This document shows positions 1 through 11,231 of a stretch of 64,000 nt of DNA, in pieces (the first letter of the stretch is position 1; every line of letters begins with the position of its first letter). The notes below the pieces were generated by a model that worked only from the letters and a program-made list of their open reading frames with translations, searched no databases and had not been told where the DNA came from. The DNA comes from Verticillium longisporum (taxonomy: Eukaryota; Ascomycota; Sordariomycetes; Glomerellales; Plectosphaerellaceae), in the NCBI GenBank assembly GCA_019188255.1, contig JAETXT010000002.1, positions 6,304,511 through 6,368,510 on the forward strand. Direction: 5' to 3'. Position numbers and translations under genes: made by a program.

Positions 1-548
1 AAGGTAGCCACATGACGTGAAGCATGTATTAAATGATTCAATCTCGTGAGTGTTCTCTCCAGGGTCACGATGTCGGTTTTGAAGCCCGCATCTAATTGCG
101 TGATAAGAGATTTCTTCAGGGGCGAGAGGCTCGTTTCTAGGACAGCGGGTTGTGTCGAGAAGAGCATTGAAAGCGAGACCGAAATGTGAGCTTTGGTGTA
201 AAGCTTAGAAGCATCGGCGAGAACTTGCCATCTCGTAAGCTCCGGTGGTGGATTGACAGCTATTCGTCTGGTAAAGAGGTTGAGGGTTGAGTTGAGGAGT
301 GATTTCGCTGTCTGTGAGGGGCCTAATATGAAGGAAGGGCCCGTCGGCGCAATTTCTTGAATGAATGACGTCAAGAAGAGAGGTAAGCTGTCGGCCTGCG
401 AAATAATGTCATCGGCCTGAGAACAATATGCCCGTGCCGATATGTCCCATGCATCGAGTAGAGCATCCCAGTCTTGCTGACTGAGGTGTGAGCGAAGTGA
501 AGGAGGGGGAAAGGGCGCCAACGGAGGAAGAACTTGAGAGGATACCAT
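1..548 (-). CDS. Partial conserved-looking protein, N-terminal 182 codons
   Basis: An open reading frame starts at an ATG at 548 and runs to the window edge with no stop, so only the N-terminus is present. The start follows a plausible leader, and the region is divergent from RPS20 with about 490 bp between them. The protein begins with a proline-rich stretch (QVLPPLAPFPPP) and then becomes leucine-rich and helical-looking (DWDALLDAWDISARAY, TRWQVLADASKLYTKAH), as in HEAT/ARM-type solenoid proteins. No membrane segment or catalytic motif is visible. I do not recognise the family. The codon usage and clean frame make it very likely a real gene; the function is unknown. Confidence 0.7.
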   Translation of the reverse strand, partial: MVSSQVLPPLAPFPPPSLRSHLSQQDWDALLDAWDISARAYCSQADDIISQADSLPLFLTSFIQEIAPTGPSFILGPSQTAKSLLNSTLNLFTRRIAVNPPPELTRWQVLADASKLYTKAHISVSLSMLFSTQPAVLETSLSPLKKSLITQLDAGFKTDIVTLERTLTRLNHLIHASRHVAT

Positions 549-1036
549 GATTGTACTGCAACGGAGTAACCGATGAACTATAACAGTTCCCCTTTTGTTC
601 CCGTGAAGCTCGCGACGTCTTTTGTATGAATGAAGCTCCAGCAACTCAGACTTACGTCGCCGGATGAATCATCATGATCCCTGATGCGCGATGTGGATGA
701 TACTGGGAAAGATACCTAGGTACAAGCTGGGGAGAATGACCCCACACTAATCCGAACTCATACTAGCGCTTCCTTCACGCAAGCCCTACCGGCTCCACAA
801 TTCTGTTTGAACTCCACGAAAAAGTTCGCGATCCAGATCTCAGTCTCTTTTTACCCCTCAAAGCTACACTTGCCAATCCGCCTTCATCACTTTGCCGGTA
901 CGTGTAGCTGTCAAATCAGAGCGCAGGATCTACCATCAACTTAAAACACTTTGATAATATCGACGGATTACTGACATTGGAACAGAAACGTCTACCGTTC
1001 GAGTCGTGAAGAGCCCATCCAACCAATACCATCACC
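549..1036. promoter_or_regulatory. Divergent promoter region (unknown gene / RPS20)
   Basis: This 488 bp spacer separates two divergent starts. It is pyrimidine-rich on the approach to RPS20 and holds a CCTAGGTA-type palindrome at about 714-725 (TACCTAGGTA), one of several in this window. I see no tRNA, repeat array or further gene in it. Confidence 0.5.
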
Positions 1037-1503
1037 ATGTCGTACAAGCGTAAGCCGGCCAATATCCAGGCGTCTCGAGCTGCGGACTGACATTTCCTGG
1101 CAGAGGAGAAGGGTGCCCCCGGCGCTGAGGTCAAGACCCACAAGATCAGAATCACTCTGTCTTCCCGCAAGGTCCAGGCTCTCGAGAAGACCTGCACTGA
1201 GCTCCTCGAGCGTGCCAAGTCCAAGGACCTGAAGAGTACGCACCCCAAGCTCGATGTAGGACTACGAGCGCACCGAATGCTAATCACTTGCGAATAGCCA
1301 AGGGCCCCGTCCGCCTTCCCACCAAGACCCTCAAGGTCACTACCCGCAAGACCCCTTGCGGTGAGGGTTCCAAGACCTGGGACTGCTTCGAAATGCGCAT
1401 TCACAAGCGCCTCATCGACCTCAACGCCCCCACCGAGATTGTCAAGCAGATCATTGTCAACATCGAGGCTGGTGTCGAGGTTGAGGTCACCATCGCCGCT
1501 TAA
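1037..1503 (+). CDS. RPS20: 40S ribosomal protein S20 (uS10)
   Basis: Cytosolic small-subunit ribosomal protein uS10, part of the 40S head. Proposed exons are 1037-1049, 1104-1235 and 1298-1503, giving 116 residues, the usual length. Both introns have GT/AG ends, and the second has a GCTAATC branch point shortly before the acceptor. The first coding exon holds only four codons plus one base. The protein carries family hallmarks: [19 protein letters not shown], the [20 protein letters not shown] stretch, the [19 protein letters not shown] core and the C-terminal [10 protein letters not shown]. The position after WD normally carries Arg or another residue; here it is Cys. A long reading frame on the opposite strand is a shadow of this gene. 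Confidence 0.97.
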
Positions 1504-1954
1504 GCGGTATGGTCCGACTTGTGCAGCACATTCTCGTTCCCGCACACAGCCTAGCTTTCTTTGCGGGCAACCGCCAGTACACTGGGATATGCTGATGACG
1601 ACGCGAAATCTGTCGTCTTCACAGCTGTGTATTCGTCGGATTGTTCAAGAGGACGAGTAGATGTGGCGAATTAGATCCCGGTTGCTGCATAGTGGCCGGG
1701 GAACAATAAAAGGATATCAAAGTAATGGTTGATCAATTGTGATGTCTCATCCATGCCTTGCACCAACCATTACATGTGTGGCCCGTACAGATTGCCATAC
1801 AACAGTAGCGTGTCCCCTGGAGAAGCCCCATGACACTCGTCATTTTCCAACTTGAGTGCTATCATGCCATGATAAAAACCGAAGTTGAGGATGATGCGTC
1901 CATTCTGACTGTTTATGAGGCACTGTGCCAATTCTGATATCTACAAGACTGTCG
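1504..1954. other. Convergent 3' intergenic region RPS20/NUP42
   Basis: About 450 bp between two converging stop codons. It contains an AATAAA-like polyadenylation signal for RPS20 (ACAATAAAAGG near 1703-1713). I see no gene or repeat. Confidence 0.5.
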
Positions 1955-4146
1955 TTATATATTCCATAAACATGCTTCCCGCATAGGAGGCAATTCGGGC
2001 ATCAGGCCTCCCTCAAAACGACCTGTTTGAGCAAAAGACTGCCATTGTGCCTTTGACTTCTCATCATAAGCCTCGACGGGAAGCTCAGTGTCTTTGTAGT
2101 ACGCTGGTGCTCCGTCGGGAAACCATATTCTTGTCCAGGACCCGTTAAATGCTCTTGTCCCTGGACGGCCGTCTTGATATGTGACTGTCTTGCCGTTCCA
2201 CTGTGCCAGCTGACCGTCCATATTCTTGGTGGCGTAAGATGATAAGTCAGGATGCTGTTTGGAGCTTCCTGGCGGATATGGGCCTGCGCCTCCGCCGCTG
2301 CCTGCCACTGCCGCTGCTGGTTTTGCAGCTTGAACCCCGTTGTTAGAGCCGCCGAAAGGATTAGAGGAAGGTGGGTTGCCTGTCGTGCTTGAGGCTTGGC
2401 CGAATGGAGATGGATGGCTTGCCTGCGTGAAGGGAGTTGCTGCTGGCGCTCCGCTAGACTGTGAGGACTGACCGAACGGGCTGTTTGCTGTGGGGACAGA
2501 TGGCTGAGCCGACTGGCCAAACGGACTGGTCGTTGCAGGCTGCGTCGGTTGTCCGAAGGGGCTCACTGCGGGCTGCTGCGCAGGCTGGCCAAAAGGACTT
2601 GCACCAGTACCTTGGACAGGTTGTCCGAAAGGGCTGGCCGTCACTGATTTCGTCGGCTGTCCAAACGGGCTCAAAGTCGCAGGCTGCGGTGATGGGCTGA
2701 AAGGATTAGACACAGCAGTTTGGGATGGTGCGCCGAAAGGCGAAGCACCTTGCTGGTTCTGTCCGCCGAAAGGACTTGCTGGCTTGACAGTGCCTCCAAA
2801 TGGACTTGCCGTGGTGTTCGAGTTGGAGTTGTTCGCCGCCGCGCCGAATGGACTTGACGTACTTGGGTTCCCAAATGGATTCGGCTTCTGTCCTAATGTG
2901 CTCGTCTGACCAAAAGCACCGGAGCCTCCCGCTGGCTGCGACGCCTGCCCGAACGCTGGTGCCCCAAATGGGCTGGGCTTTTGGCCTAATGCTGACGCCT
3001 GTCCGAACGCTGATGTCGTCGGGGGCTGGCCTGGCTGGCTGGAAGCTGGAGTAGGTCGAGCCGGCTGGCCAAACGCTGGCTTTCCAAATGCTGAAGTAGT
3101 TGGCGGTGGCTGTCCAAACGCTGACGTCGGTTGCGAAGCTTGTCCAAACGCGGGCGTACCAAAGGGACTGGGCTTCTGGCCGAGTGCATTGGGCTGCCCA
3201 AAGGCACTGGTACTCGAGGGCTGTCCAAAGGTGCTAGCACCAGAGTTATGTGCTTGGCCGAATGGGTTACTAGTGTTAGAAGATGGAGTGTTGCCACCGA
3301 ATGCAGAAGAGGATTGTGCACTGCTTGAAAATGGGTTCGAGGAGTTGGTGCCGGAATTAGACTGAAAGGGGCTGGCCTGCGAAAAGGAAGATTGAGCCCT
3401 ATTTCCCTTAAGGAATTCGCCAGTGGTGCCGCCGGGCAGTGTGTTTTGTTTGCAGATGTCGATTCGATTCGGATGATTGTTTCCAGCGCCAATGATGAAC
3501 TGTATCGCACCGTCGAGATTTCCGACCGTCGTCTGGATCTGCTGCTCGGCTTGTTGATATAATTGCTGCGCTTCGTTGAGCTAGAGACGGTCAGCCAATG
3601 CCGGGTCTATAGACGTCATAAGCTTTATTTCTCGTACTGCCTGCTGTGGACTGCCTTTGGACGCTGCCAGTACGTGATGCAGTCGCATCTCCTCGAAGCT
3701 CTGTTCTCGAGCACTGCCTCCGAATAGCTGCTCGGGTGCGTCCCGGCCAGGACCATACGCAGAAAGAATCCATTGTGGTCGCTCTGTCGTCAAGTCTTTC
3801 TCGATAGTCTCTTTGGTTATTGAATATGTGTTTGAGCCTATTCTAAATCAGCCATTCTGACCACTGTAATTGTTTTATCGTCAGTTTCTGCTACGAACCA
3901 TTGTCGCTGCTTCCGTTACCGAATCCACCCCCGCTTGACAGGTTGTTGAAGGCTGAGAATCGATTGCTAGTCTGGGCTCGGTTTGTGTTTGGGTGTTCAA
4001 AGCGACAGTTCTCTAAGAAAATGCGTGAGCAATGCCGATAAGACGGGTATTTAGATGCATCGTCAAGAGAGCAGTCGCTCCTGTGTAGTGGGGGACGCAC
4101 GTCCAAACCTGCAGTTGCCTGCATCCCAAAATTTGCAGATAACCAT
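1955..4146 (-). CDS. NUP42: FG-repeat nucleoporin with CCCH zinc finger (Nup42/Amo1-like)
   Basis: Peripheral nuclear-pore protein of the cytoplasmic face; in yeast Nup42 binds the mRNA export factor Gle1 through its C-terminus. Proposed exons are 4101-4146, 3899-4012, 3638-3837 and 1955-3580 (661 aa). The first two exons join to form a CCCH finger, C-x7-C-x5-C-x3-H (CKFWDAGNC...CRFEH, residues 4-23). A conserved middle block follows (RPQWILSAYGPGRDAPEQLF). Residues ~190-560 are a dense array of SPFG, SAFG and PxFG repeats. The C-terminal block ends in ELPPMREACLWNI, matching the Gle1-binding end of the family. The 57-nt third intron (3581-3637) has a perfect GCTGAC branch point and contains an in-frame TAG, so retention would truncate the protein. 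Confidence 0.9.
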
Positions 4147-4751
4147 GGCAAGGTCAGAGGAGGCAGAAGTAGAGGGTTATACCCGTCTCGTCGAGTTCAT
4201 TTCGGGCGTCCAGATAGAATGTTGATATGGGTTCTGGTCACAGACTTGTGTGCTTGGCTTTGTTGTAGCGATGGAGGTCAATAGGTAGGTAGGTAGTTTG
4301 GGTTGATTGGTAGGTAGGTACGTTCTTCACGCGGTTCAGCCTTTCTAGCTCAGCCTTGCTTGCACGAGCGGACGCGTTCTGAGTGCCGAAAGCGGGGAAT
4401 GATACAGTTCGTAAAGTCACAAATACCAGCATCTCGCACTGTCAGTACTTCATTATCTCACTAACATCAACCACAAAGTGTTCCGATACAATGTGAAGCG
4501 AAAGTAGGCCAAGATCATATCGAGATGTTCAATCTAGATAATTCTCAATGCATCAATTCAATTCGTGAGAGCAATTTTCATATACTAGCCCATAACACCG
4601 TACACCAGAACCGAGCGCCCAGCTCAGGCCTCCACTCCAGCTGCTTTGTGTTCCTTGGGTACCTACCTACCTACGGTAGGTACCTAGGTAGGTGCCCAAA
4701 TGACAACTTCACAGCACATTGATAAGCTGACCACGTTCGTTCAATTTCATC
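4147..4751. promoter_or_regulatory. NUP42 upstream region with TACC/GGTA microsatellite palindromes
   Basis: About 600 bp between the NUP42 start and the P450 stop. It holds two clusters of tetranucleotide repeat: GGTA/TAGG runs at about 4281-4324, and a palindromic block of CCTA and TAGG units at about 4658-4694. No gene is evident. Confidence 0.5.
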
Positions 4752-6493
4752 CTAGTCCCGCCTGCGGTACTCCACGAGGCAGCCGTCCTTGACGCTGGTG
4801 AAGGTGTCGCTCAGCTGGAATTCCGACACCCGGTGACGTCCATACTCAAAGTCAGGGCTGCCCTCGCCAGGGTCCACCACGGCGACAGCCTTGCGCAGTT
4901 CATATAGGTACAGAGTGCGCGCCAGTGTGACCATCATTTCGACGTAGGCCAGGCCTTTGCCGATGCAACCGCGAGGACCCACGGAGAATGGGCAGAACGC
5001 ACTCTGTGCAGCGGTCAAATCGACCTCAGTCGTGGCGCGGCCCGTCGACGCCCTTGTGGCGCCAACAATCCACCTCTCGGGCTCATAAGCAAACGGTGAC
5101 GAGTAGTAATTCTCGTTGTGGTGAATGGTGTAGTGGGGCGTGCCGACAACGGTGCCAGCGGGAATGAAGCCTCCATCAATCGTCAAGCCACCTGGGAGAA
5201 CCTCCCGGGGGAGCAGACCACCGACAGAGGGCGAGAGACGCATGGCCTCGTCGACGCAGGCGCGGAGGTAGGAGCACGAGTTCAGGGTCTGTCCCTGGTG
5301 GATTTCCTCCACATCACCAAACTTGCTGCGGATCTCCTCTGTAGCCTTTTGAAGAGCTGCCGGGCTACGGGTAATGTAGAACAGAGTAGCGGCCATGGCA
5401 GTCGAGGTGGTGTCGGAACCAGCAATAATACTGTCGGCTAGTCAGTTGCCAACGTTCTTCAAGCGGCAGGCAACACTTACAGAAGGTTAGATTCGCTCCA
5501 CAACTCGGGAGTAGAAAAGCCTTGGCCGGTTTCGGGGTCCCGGGCCTTGAGCAGGTGGTAGAAGAAGTCGCGACGGTCAGTATCGTCGCCGAGCTTCGTA
5601 CGCTCGGTCAGTTGACCCTTGCTGTATACCATGTAGCGAGCACGGCCGGCGGCAATCTGGGGGAACAGAAACTTGTCAAGCTTGAGTTTGTCGACGATTG
5701 GCATGGTACCGCACTAGTTTTCAGCGTCAGCACGTCATCAAACCCCAACTCTCGTGTAAATAAGACCTACGATTAAGTGACGCTTGGTTGCAGCGGCAAT
5801 CAAGTCGAGCGCGAAACGGTTGTCAGGAGCCTCAAGCATGTGGAATGCTTTGCCGTAGGCAAGATCACCCAGGATATCCATGGCAAGGTAGTTGCACCAA
5901 TCCGTCATGTTCTTGGGTGTGGACCAGCCCTTCTTCTCCAGATTATCGGCGCCAGCGCCGATTTGCGTGGTGAAAGTCCGTACGTTGGCAAGAATGTAGC
6001 GCTCCATCTCACGGATGGCGTTGTCGGAGAAAGACTGAGCCATGACGCGGCGCTTTCGCGCGTGTACGTCCTTGTCGCGCGTGTTGTGCGTGTTGGGGGC
6101 TGGGTGTACGAAGGCGTTGTAGAATTCGGCCTTGCGAACGTTGGAGCGGAAGCCATAAATATCCTTGAGGGCCGTGTTTGAATTGAAAGAAACGCTGTTT
6201 GGACCGAAGCGAACGATTTTGCCATGTTTCTCGTGCATGCGCCAGAACTCGAGGTGGCGGTCCCCCTTCCAGGCATGATATAACTGGTAAGCATCCGTGA
6301 CCTTGGCAATGAGTGGCCCCGGGTACTTAGCCAGCGGGTGGAAGAAGATGCGATAGACAATGAGGATTATCGTCTATGCCTCTGGTTAGACTATGTCTTC
6401 TTGACATGGGGAATTGCTTTGATAACGTACGTAGAGCGCGGTGGCGGCGGCGATTAACCCAAGCCAGAACCACAGATGGCTGATGTTAGCCAT
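4752..6493 (-). CDS. Cytochrome P450 monooxygenase
   Basis: Microsomal haem-thiolate monooxygenase of about 525 residues. Proposed exons are 6431-6493, 5771-6373, 5481-5713 and 4752-5430, with introns of 57, 57 and 50 nt. An N-terminal membrane anchor (residues ~5-30) is followed by the proline-rich hinge HPLAKYPGP. The I-helix motif AGSDTT lies at ~303-308, the ExxR pair as EAMR at ~361-364, PERW at ~417, and the haem loop FSVGPRGCIG with cysteine ~455. It resembles the fungal CYP65-like/benzoate-hydroxylase-like groups used in secondary metabolism and detoxification, but the substrate cannot be read from sequence. No biosynthetic core gene sits beside it, so it is probably a stand-alone enzyme. 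Confidence 0.93.
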
Positions 6494-7556
6494 TCTGCTC
6501 TATTTCTGGATCGTGCCAGTATCAGGTTGGTCGTGGTGAATCGTCCAAAGTTCACGCTGTTTGTGATTTATATAACTACTGGCAGGGACGAAGTCCAACC
6601 CAGCTTTCGAGAGAAGCAACAAGGGAGAAAGAATTTAGACTCTCTCCGATGAGAAGATAAGAGAAAGCTCTCCGCACGTCTTCCGCCATCACGTCGTCAT
6701 GGCCACACACCTTATACACATCCACCTCCCTCATCCGGGGTTCCCAGCCCCAAACAAAGCTCGGCTTACTACGGTCCAACTTATCCCAGACGGTTCCCCA
6801 AACTACCCCAGCCCCACGACGCTGTCACTTGCCCCATTCGGCCGCCCACGGCTATCTGCGGAACGCTCATCAATGGCCAAGTAGCAGATTGATTGTGCAT
6901 ACGTTTTCTGACCTTAATCTATCCCCACGATTGAGGCGTACGTTTCAGCCGCCCAATCATCGCGGTGACATTATTCACCGCGGGCGGCATTACGCGGAGC
7001 AGCGCGGGCCTCTTGGACGTCCACGCCTGCTTTCCGCGGTGGGTCTTATACCGGAACACTGGATTGAGGTGGGGTCACTTCTCCGCCGCCGAAGGCACCA
7101 TGTACGGGCCAACTGTCGAGCATTCGTAAGGTATTGCTGCTTCCATGATCTCACCTTTCAGTGGTTTCGAAATTTTATCCCTCATCGTCGTTCTGCTGCT
7201 CCGTTGTCGCATGGCAAGTTCTGGCGAACTTTCGCAAGTCGTGATGGTATGTGAGACGTAAAATGCATTTGCGGCCATGGTCTACATTACTGTGTTCCAG
7301 GCGCACTATTGTTTCAGCCCTCTCATCGATTGAAGGTTTGCTCAACGATGCCCCAAGAGCAGAGGACACGGACAATGATGTCACGGGATCAGGGACGACC
7401 TGACCGCACGCATGGACGTGTGCGTGTAACTTAGTTGTTTGGGTGTGATGATCATCAATTGTCAATTCTAGCACTTTTGTACATCTTTCATTTTACACAA
7501 CATAGGAAAGACTATATTTTCCAACCCATGTCCGCCCCATTCCAGTTATTGAAACC
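6494..7556. promoter_or_regulatory. P450 upstream / CWH43 downstream region
   Basis: About 1.06 kb between two same-strand genes. The reading frames present are short, overlap on both strands and resemble no family. A GCGG/CCGC-rich patch at about 6955-7040 contains near-inverted copies (CACCGCGG...CCGCGGTG) that could be a regulator-binding region for the P450. No convincing gene or RNA is visible. Confidence 0.4.
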
Positions 7557-10500
7557 TCAGTTGTTGTAGTATCTGGGCTCATCGAAAACATGGTATCTGT
7601 GATCACGGACGCCCTTGCCTCGGAACAGTGCCGGGAATCTCCAACCCACAGGCACGTCTTCCTCATTGACTCGACGGTTGCGGGTCTCGTCGTCAAGAGC
7701 CTCGATCGCATTACTCTCTGCTTCAGTCGCGGGAATGACAAATTTGGCGGCCTGCAGCTCTGTATCCGTAATGGTGCTACGACTTACACGCGCGTACGCC
7801 ACTCGCTTGAGCCGTTTGAACAGGATGTATTCGCACCAGCGGTCCCAGTCCGAAGGGTCGACATCATGCATGCCCGACACATCGCTGACATAGGTGTTGT
7901 AGTTGCCCTGGAGCGGTTTGGTGACAAGGTAACTAAGGAGGATCGCGGGGCGCGGGGTCGAGCCCATGAGTTTCGAGAGGTAAAGTGACTGCAGGCGGCG
8001 GTCTTCGGGGTCTTCTTCCTGACCCGAGTGGAAAACAAATACATCCACCTCGCGGCCGTAGACATCCAGCGTTGCATGAATTGCGGGCGCCAGCTCGCCG
8101 ACCGGAGAGGGAAGTAGGTGGTGCTCTGACTTGAGGATAGGATACTTGGAAAGGAGCACCACGCCCCATGTGTGCTTGTTGGGACCTGGGCCATAATCGA
8201 CATACATGCCAAGGTCCTCCGCAAGAAACTGCGAGGTGTCGCGGTTGCCCATGATGATGCGTTGACAGTCCGTCTCAATGAGGGCCACGACATCGAGTTC
8301 CATTTCCTTGATGAGATCACGCATACGGTACTCGGATGACCACATGTCGTTGTCGAGCGCAAAATGAATCGTCCAGACGCCCGCCGTCATGACACGATCT
8401 TCCCCGTGATAGGGCTTGAAAACGTTGGTTGGGAAACGCAAGAACGCAGCCGAGAGGAAGAACAGGTTGACTGCGATAGCGGCGGCACTGTGAAACTTAC
8501 GGTGCTGGAATACTGAGGCCGATGGGCGCTGGGCCTTCTTGCGGCGACTCTGTGCTGTCGTTGAGCCAAGTCCCAGCACACCGAGGCCGATGAGCAGCAT
8601 CATGGTCGCCATGACCCAATCGGTGTGCTCACGCACATAGGGGCCGCCAGGCACGAAGGCGTAGGCAACAACCCAGACAGAGAAAAGGACCAAGAAATTA
8701 TAGAAGAGAAAACCCAGGCCGAAAGTGACGACGGGATTCCTCTTCGCAGCACTGCTGATGATTGGTCCCGCGATGGCCATGAGATACACCGTCAAAGCAA
8801 GCGCTCCGTAATAGCCAAACCAGTTGTGGTGGTAGGTTACAACATAAGCACCGGCGCAGCCAGCAATATATGCAGCCCAACTCGTGACCAAAGAGGGACG
8901 GGACTGACCAAATAGCACGCCAGCTGTCATAGCGACACCCGTCAGCCAGCCATATGTGTTGGCAGTCGGTCCACGAATAGGGTAGCCCTCCCAAACCCAG
9001 AGAATCATGGTGCTGCTGTCGGAAAGGAGCCAGTGCATGCCAAAGAGGACACCACCAGTGCCGAAAGCTGCTAGCAAAGACGACCCACTACGCTGGGGGT
9101 CAGAGGCAGATTGGCCGCTTGTTAGGGGCGCCTTGCGGGTGAAGCGGAGGGCGGCTAGCGTAGCAAGGATACCTCCAATGCCGTTCCAGCCTCCATTGGC
9201 AGCGTGCATAATGGGCCAGACAGGGTTGTTGGTCCACCAGGCAAACTTGATGGCGGAAGACAGGACTAAACCAAGAGTAAGAGCCATGAGTTTTGACTCA
9301 AGTCTTCCTTCATGGACAGACTCCGCATAAAAAGTGGTGGCCCAGCCTAAGCAGGCCATTGAGACACCGAAAGAGACGGCAAAGAGGCGATAGACTGGGG
9401 ACTCGACCTTGTAGGCCACGATGGCTGATAGGGAAAGTAGGTGAACGATACGCTGGTTGGCAACGACCATCCGGCGAAGAGGACCAATGGATAACAGGAG
9501 TGGCGAAACTGAGGCCATGACGACCACTTCGTAACCAGAGAGACCCATGTACCACAAAGGGAAGTACCAAACGGACACACCCAGGCTGGTAAGGATGGTC
9601 CAGAAGATGTAGCCATGATACACCTCCGCAACAGTGTCGATAGCTTCCGTCCAAGTAAATTTTACGGACAAGATGCCGGCAGAAGCCTTATCTTTCCTAA
9701 GTGTTCGTCATTAGCGGAGTGCCACAGTGACAAAGGTCCAGTGGATGTCCACCGACTTACTCCTTCTCGAGGACCGCAGAGGGAACAGAGGACCGGTTTT
9801 CACTAGAACCAAAACTTAGAATCCAGTCCTATCGCGTTTTATTTCTTTGAAGATGTACGATAGGTACAATATTATTTCGGAAGCCATTGCACGTACCCCT
9901 TGCTCGCGCCCTGAACGTCCTTGATGATCACTTGGAATGTTCTGAAGTCGTAAGCCGTGACAGCGTCGAAGGCGACATCGAAAAGAATGAGCGACCACTC
10001 GAAGAAAGCGTAGGTCGTATAGGCTGCGTTGGTCAGCACAGTGGCACGTGCAGTATTTCGGCCAACTCACCTCCGGGCACTCGGTGGACCTTGTGCTGAA
10101 TGAAGAAGTAGATGAGAGGCACGAGTGTGCCAAAGAAGGAACTGGCAATGATCTTCCTGTAACGGATTGCCTTAGGATTGGGTGGGCTAAGGGCAACACA
10201 GCCAATAGTCCACGGCAGAGTCGCAACGATGTAGGAAATCATAAAGATATCATGCCATTGGTGGTCGTCTGTCGAAGTGACGAAGGGGAAGCCACCGCAG
10301 GTCAGTGTTCGGAAGATGCCCATCGTAAAGTAGAACTTGGGCAATGATTGACCAGGCTTTCTGTTGAGAAGATATCATAAACCGACAAGGGCGAATCGAG
10401 GACCTGAAGTGATAGCGATGAAGAGCATAAAGAAGGACCGTTCGGGATATTTGTCGCCAATGGTTGCGGAAACGGAGGGGAACCACTCTTCAGGGTACCC

Positions 10501-10727
10501 GTACCACTCATTCTGGACGATCTTCTTGTAGTGGAGAGAGACACCGACGATAAATGCGCTGATGAAGGCAGCTAAAACGGTCAGTGATGCATCAAATAAT
10601 GGGGAGAGCTGGCCACCAGAGGCGAGGGGCACGTACTGTAGGCGACGGTGGTATGCAACCAACTCACCCACTGGCCACCGAAAGCCAGCACGACACCTCC
10701 GTCTTTATCCTTGTACCTCGACGACAT
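7557..10727 (-). CDS. CWH43: Cwh43: FRAG1/PGAP2-like plus C-terminal EEP domain, with an in-frame TGA
   Basis: Multi-pass ER/plasma-membrane protein that puts ceramide into GPI-anchor lipids in yeast. Proposed exons are 10637-10727, 10071-10571, 9897-10023, 9761-9802 and 7557-9696, encoding 966 codons (yeast Cwh43: 953 aa). Residues 1-240 are the FRAG1/PGAP2 domain (GYPEEWFPSVSATIGDKYPE, STDDHQWHDIFMISY, FFIQHKVHRV). The rest is the Cwh43 membrane domain followed by a C-terminal exonuclease-endonuclease-phosphatase-like domain (DVVALIETDCQR...). The two halves are one gene: the small 42-nt exon and its splice sites keep frame. Codon 96 is TGA (10375-10377), where the context GL-x-YLLNRKPG calls for Trp. 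No GT/AG intron can remove it. Confidence 0.88.
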
Positions 10728-11231
10728 TTCGACAGGATTAAAAGCAGCAATAGAAGTTTTTAAACAGCATCCGAACAGTCCGGATGCGAAGAAAACGGGG
10801 GCGGACGCCGTGGCCGACTAAAAGAGCGTTGGTAATATGGAGGCGACAGATGGGAAGGAGAAGTGAAGCAAGGATCGCGTGTTGTGTCGTGTTCGCTGTG
10901 TTTGGCTTGCTTGTGACTACCTACCTAAGTGCCTACCTAGGTAGGTTTCTAAAGTACCGTACCTACCGACCTTAGGTAGGCAGGTACCTGCTTCAAGCAC
11001 CTTACCTTGTCTTCCAGCCAATTCGAGCATCCAATTGCTGGACGAATGCAGCCTCCATCCTCTTCTGGACTAGCACGCAGATAAGATGTGTTATCTCAGG
11101 CCCCACTTTAACTTTCGGTGGCGGCTGCCGAACTTTTTCCAATTGCTGAGGTTTGGTAAAATAGCTTGCCTCCTCACGTACGGTACTTAACCGACTTGAC
11201 AGCTTACGCCAGTTAGTCGATCAATATCAAG
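10728..11231. promoter_or_regulatory. Divergent promoter CWH43/UTP6
   Basis: A 504 bp divergent spacer. The block 10917-10988 is made almost entirely of CCTA/TAGG/GTAC units in both orientations, so it can fold on itself. Nothing else is recognised. Confidence 0.5.

Noticed and set aside
916..1545. Long 209-codon frame antisense to RPS20
   Set aside because: It mirrors the conserved RPS20 exons, crosses its introns and resembles no protein; a codon-bias shadow.
3581..3583. In-frame TAG in NUP42 read as a nonsense mutation
   Set aside because: It lies at the end of a GT-AG intron with a GCTGAC branch point; splicing keeps frame.
4752..6493. P450 as part of a secondary-metabolite cluster
   Set aside because: Neighbours are housekeeping genes (NUP42, CWH43); no synthase, transporter or regulator is adjacent.
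7557..10727. Two separate genes (FRAG1-like and EEP-like)
   Set aside because: A 42-nt exon and two good introns join them in frame into a protein of Cwh43 length and domain order.
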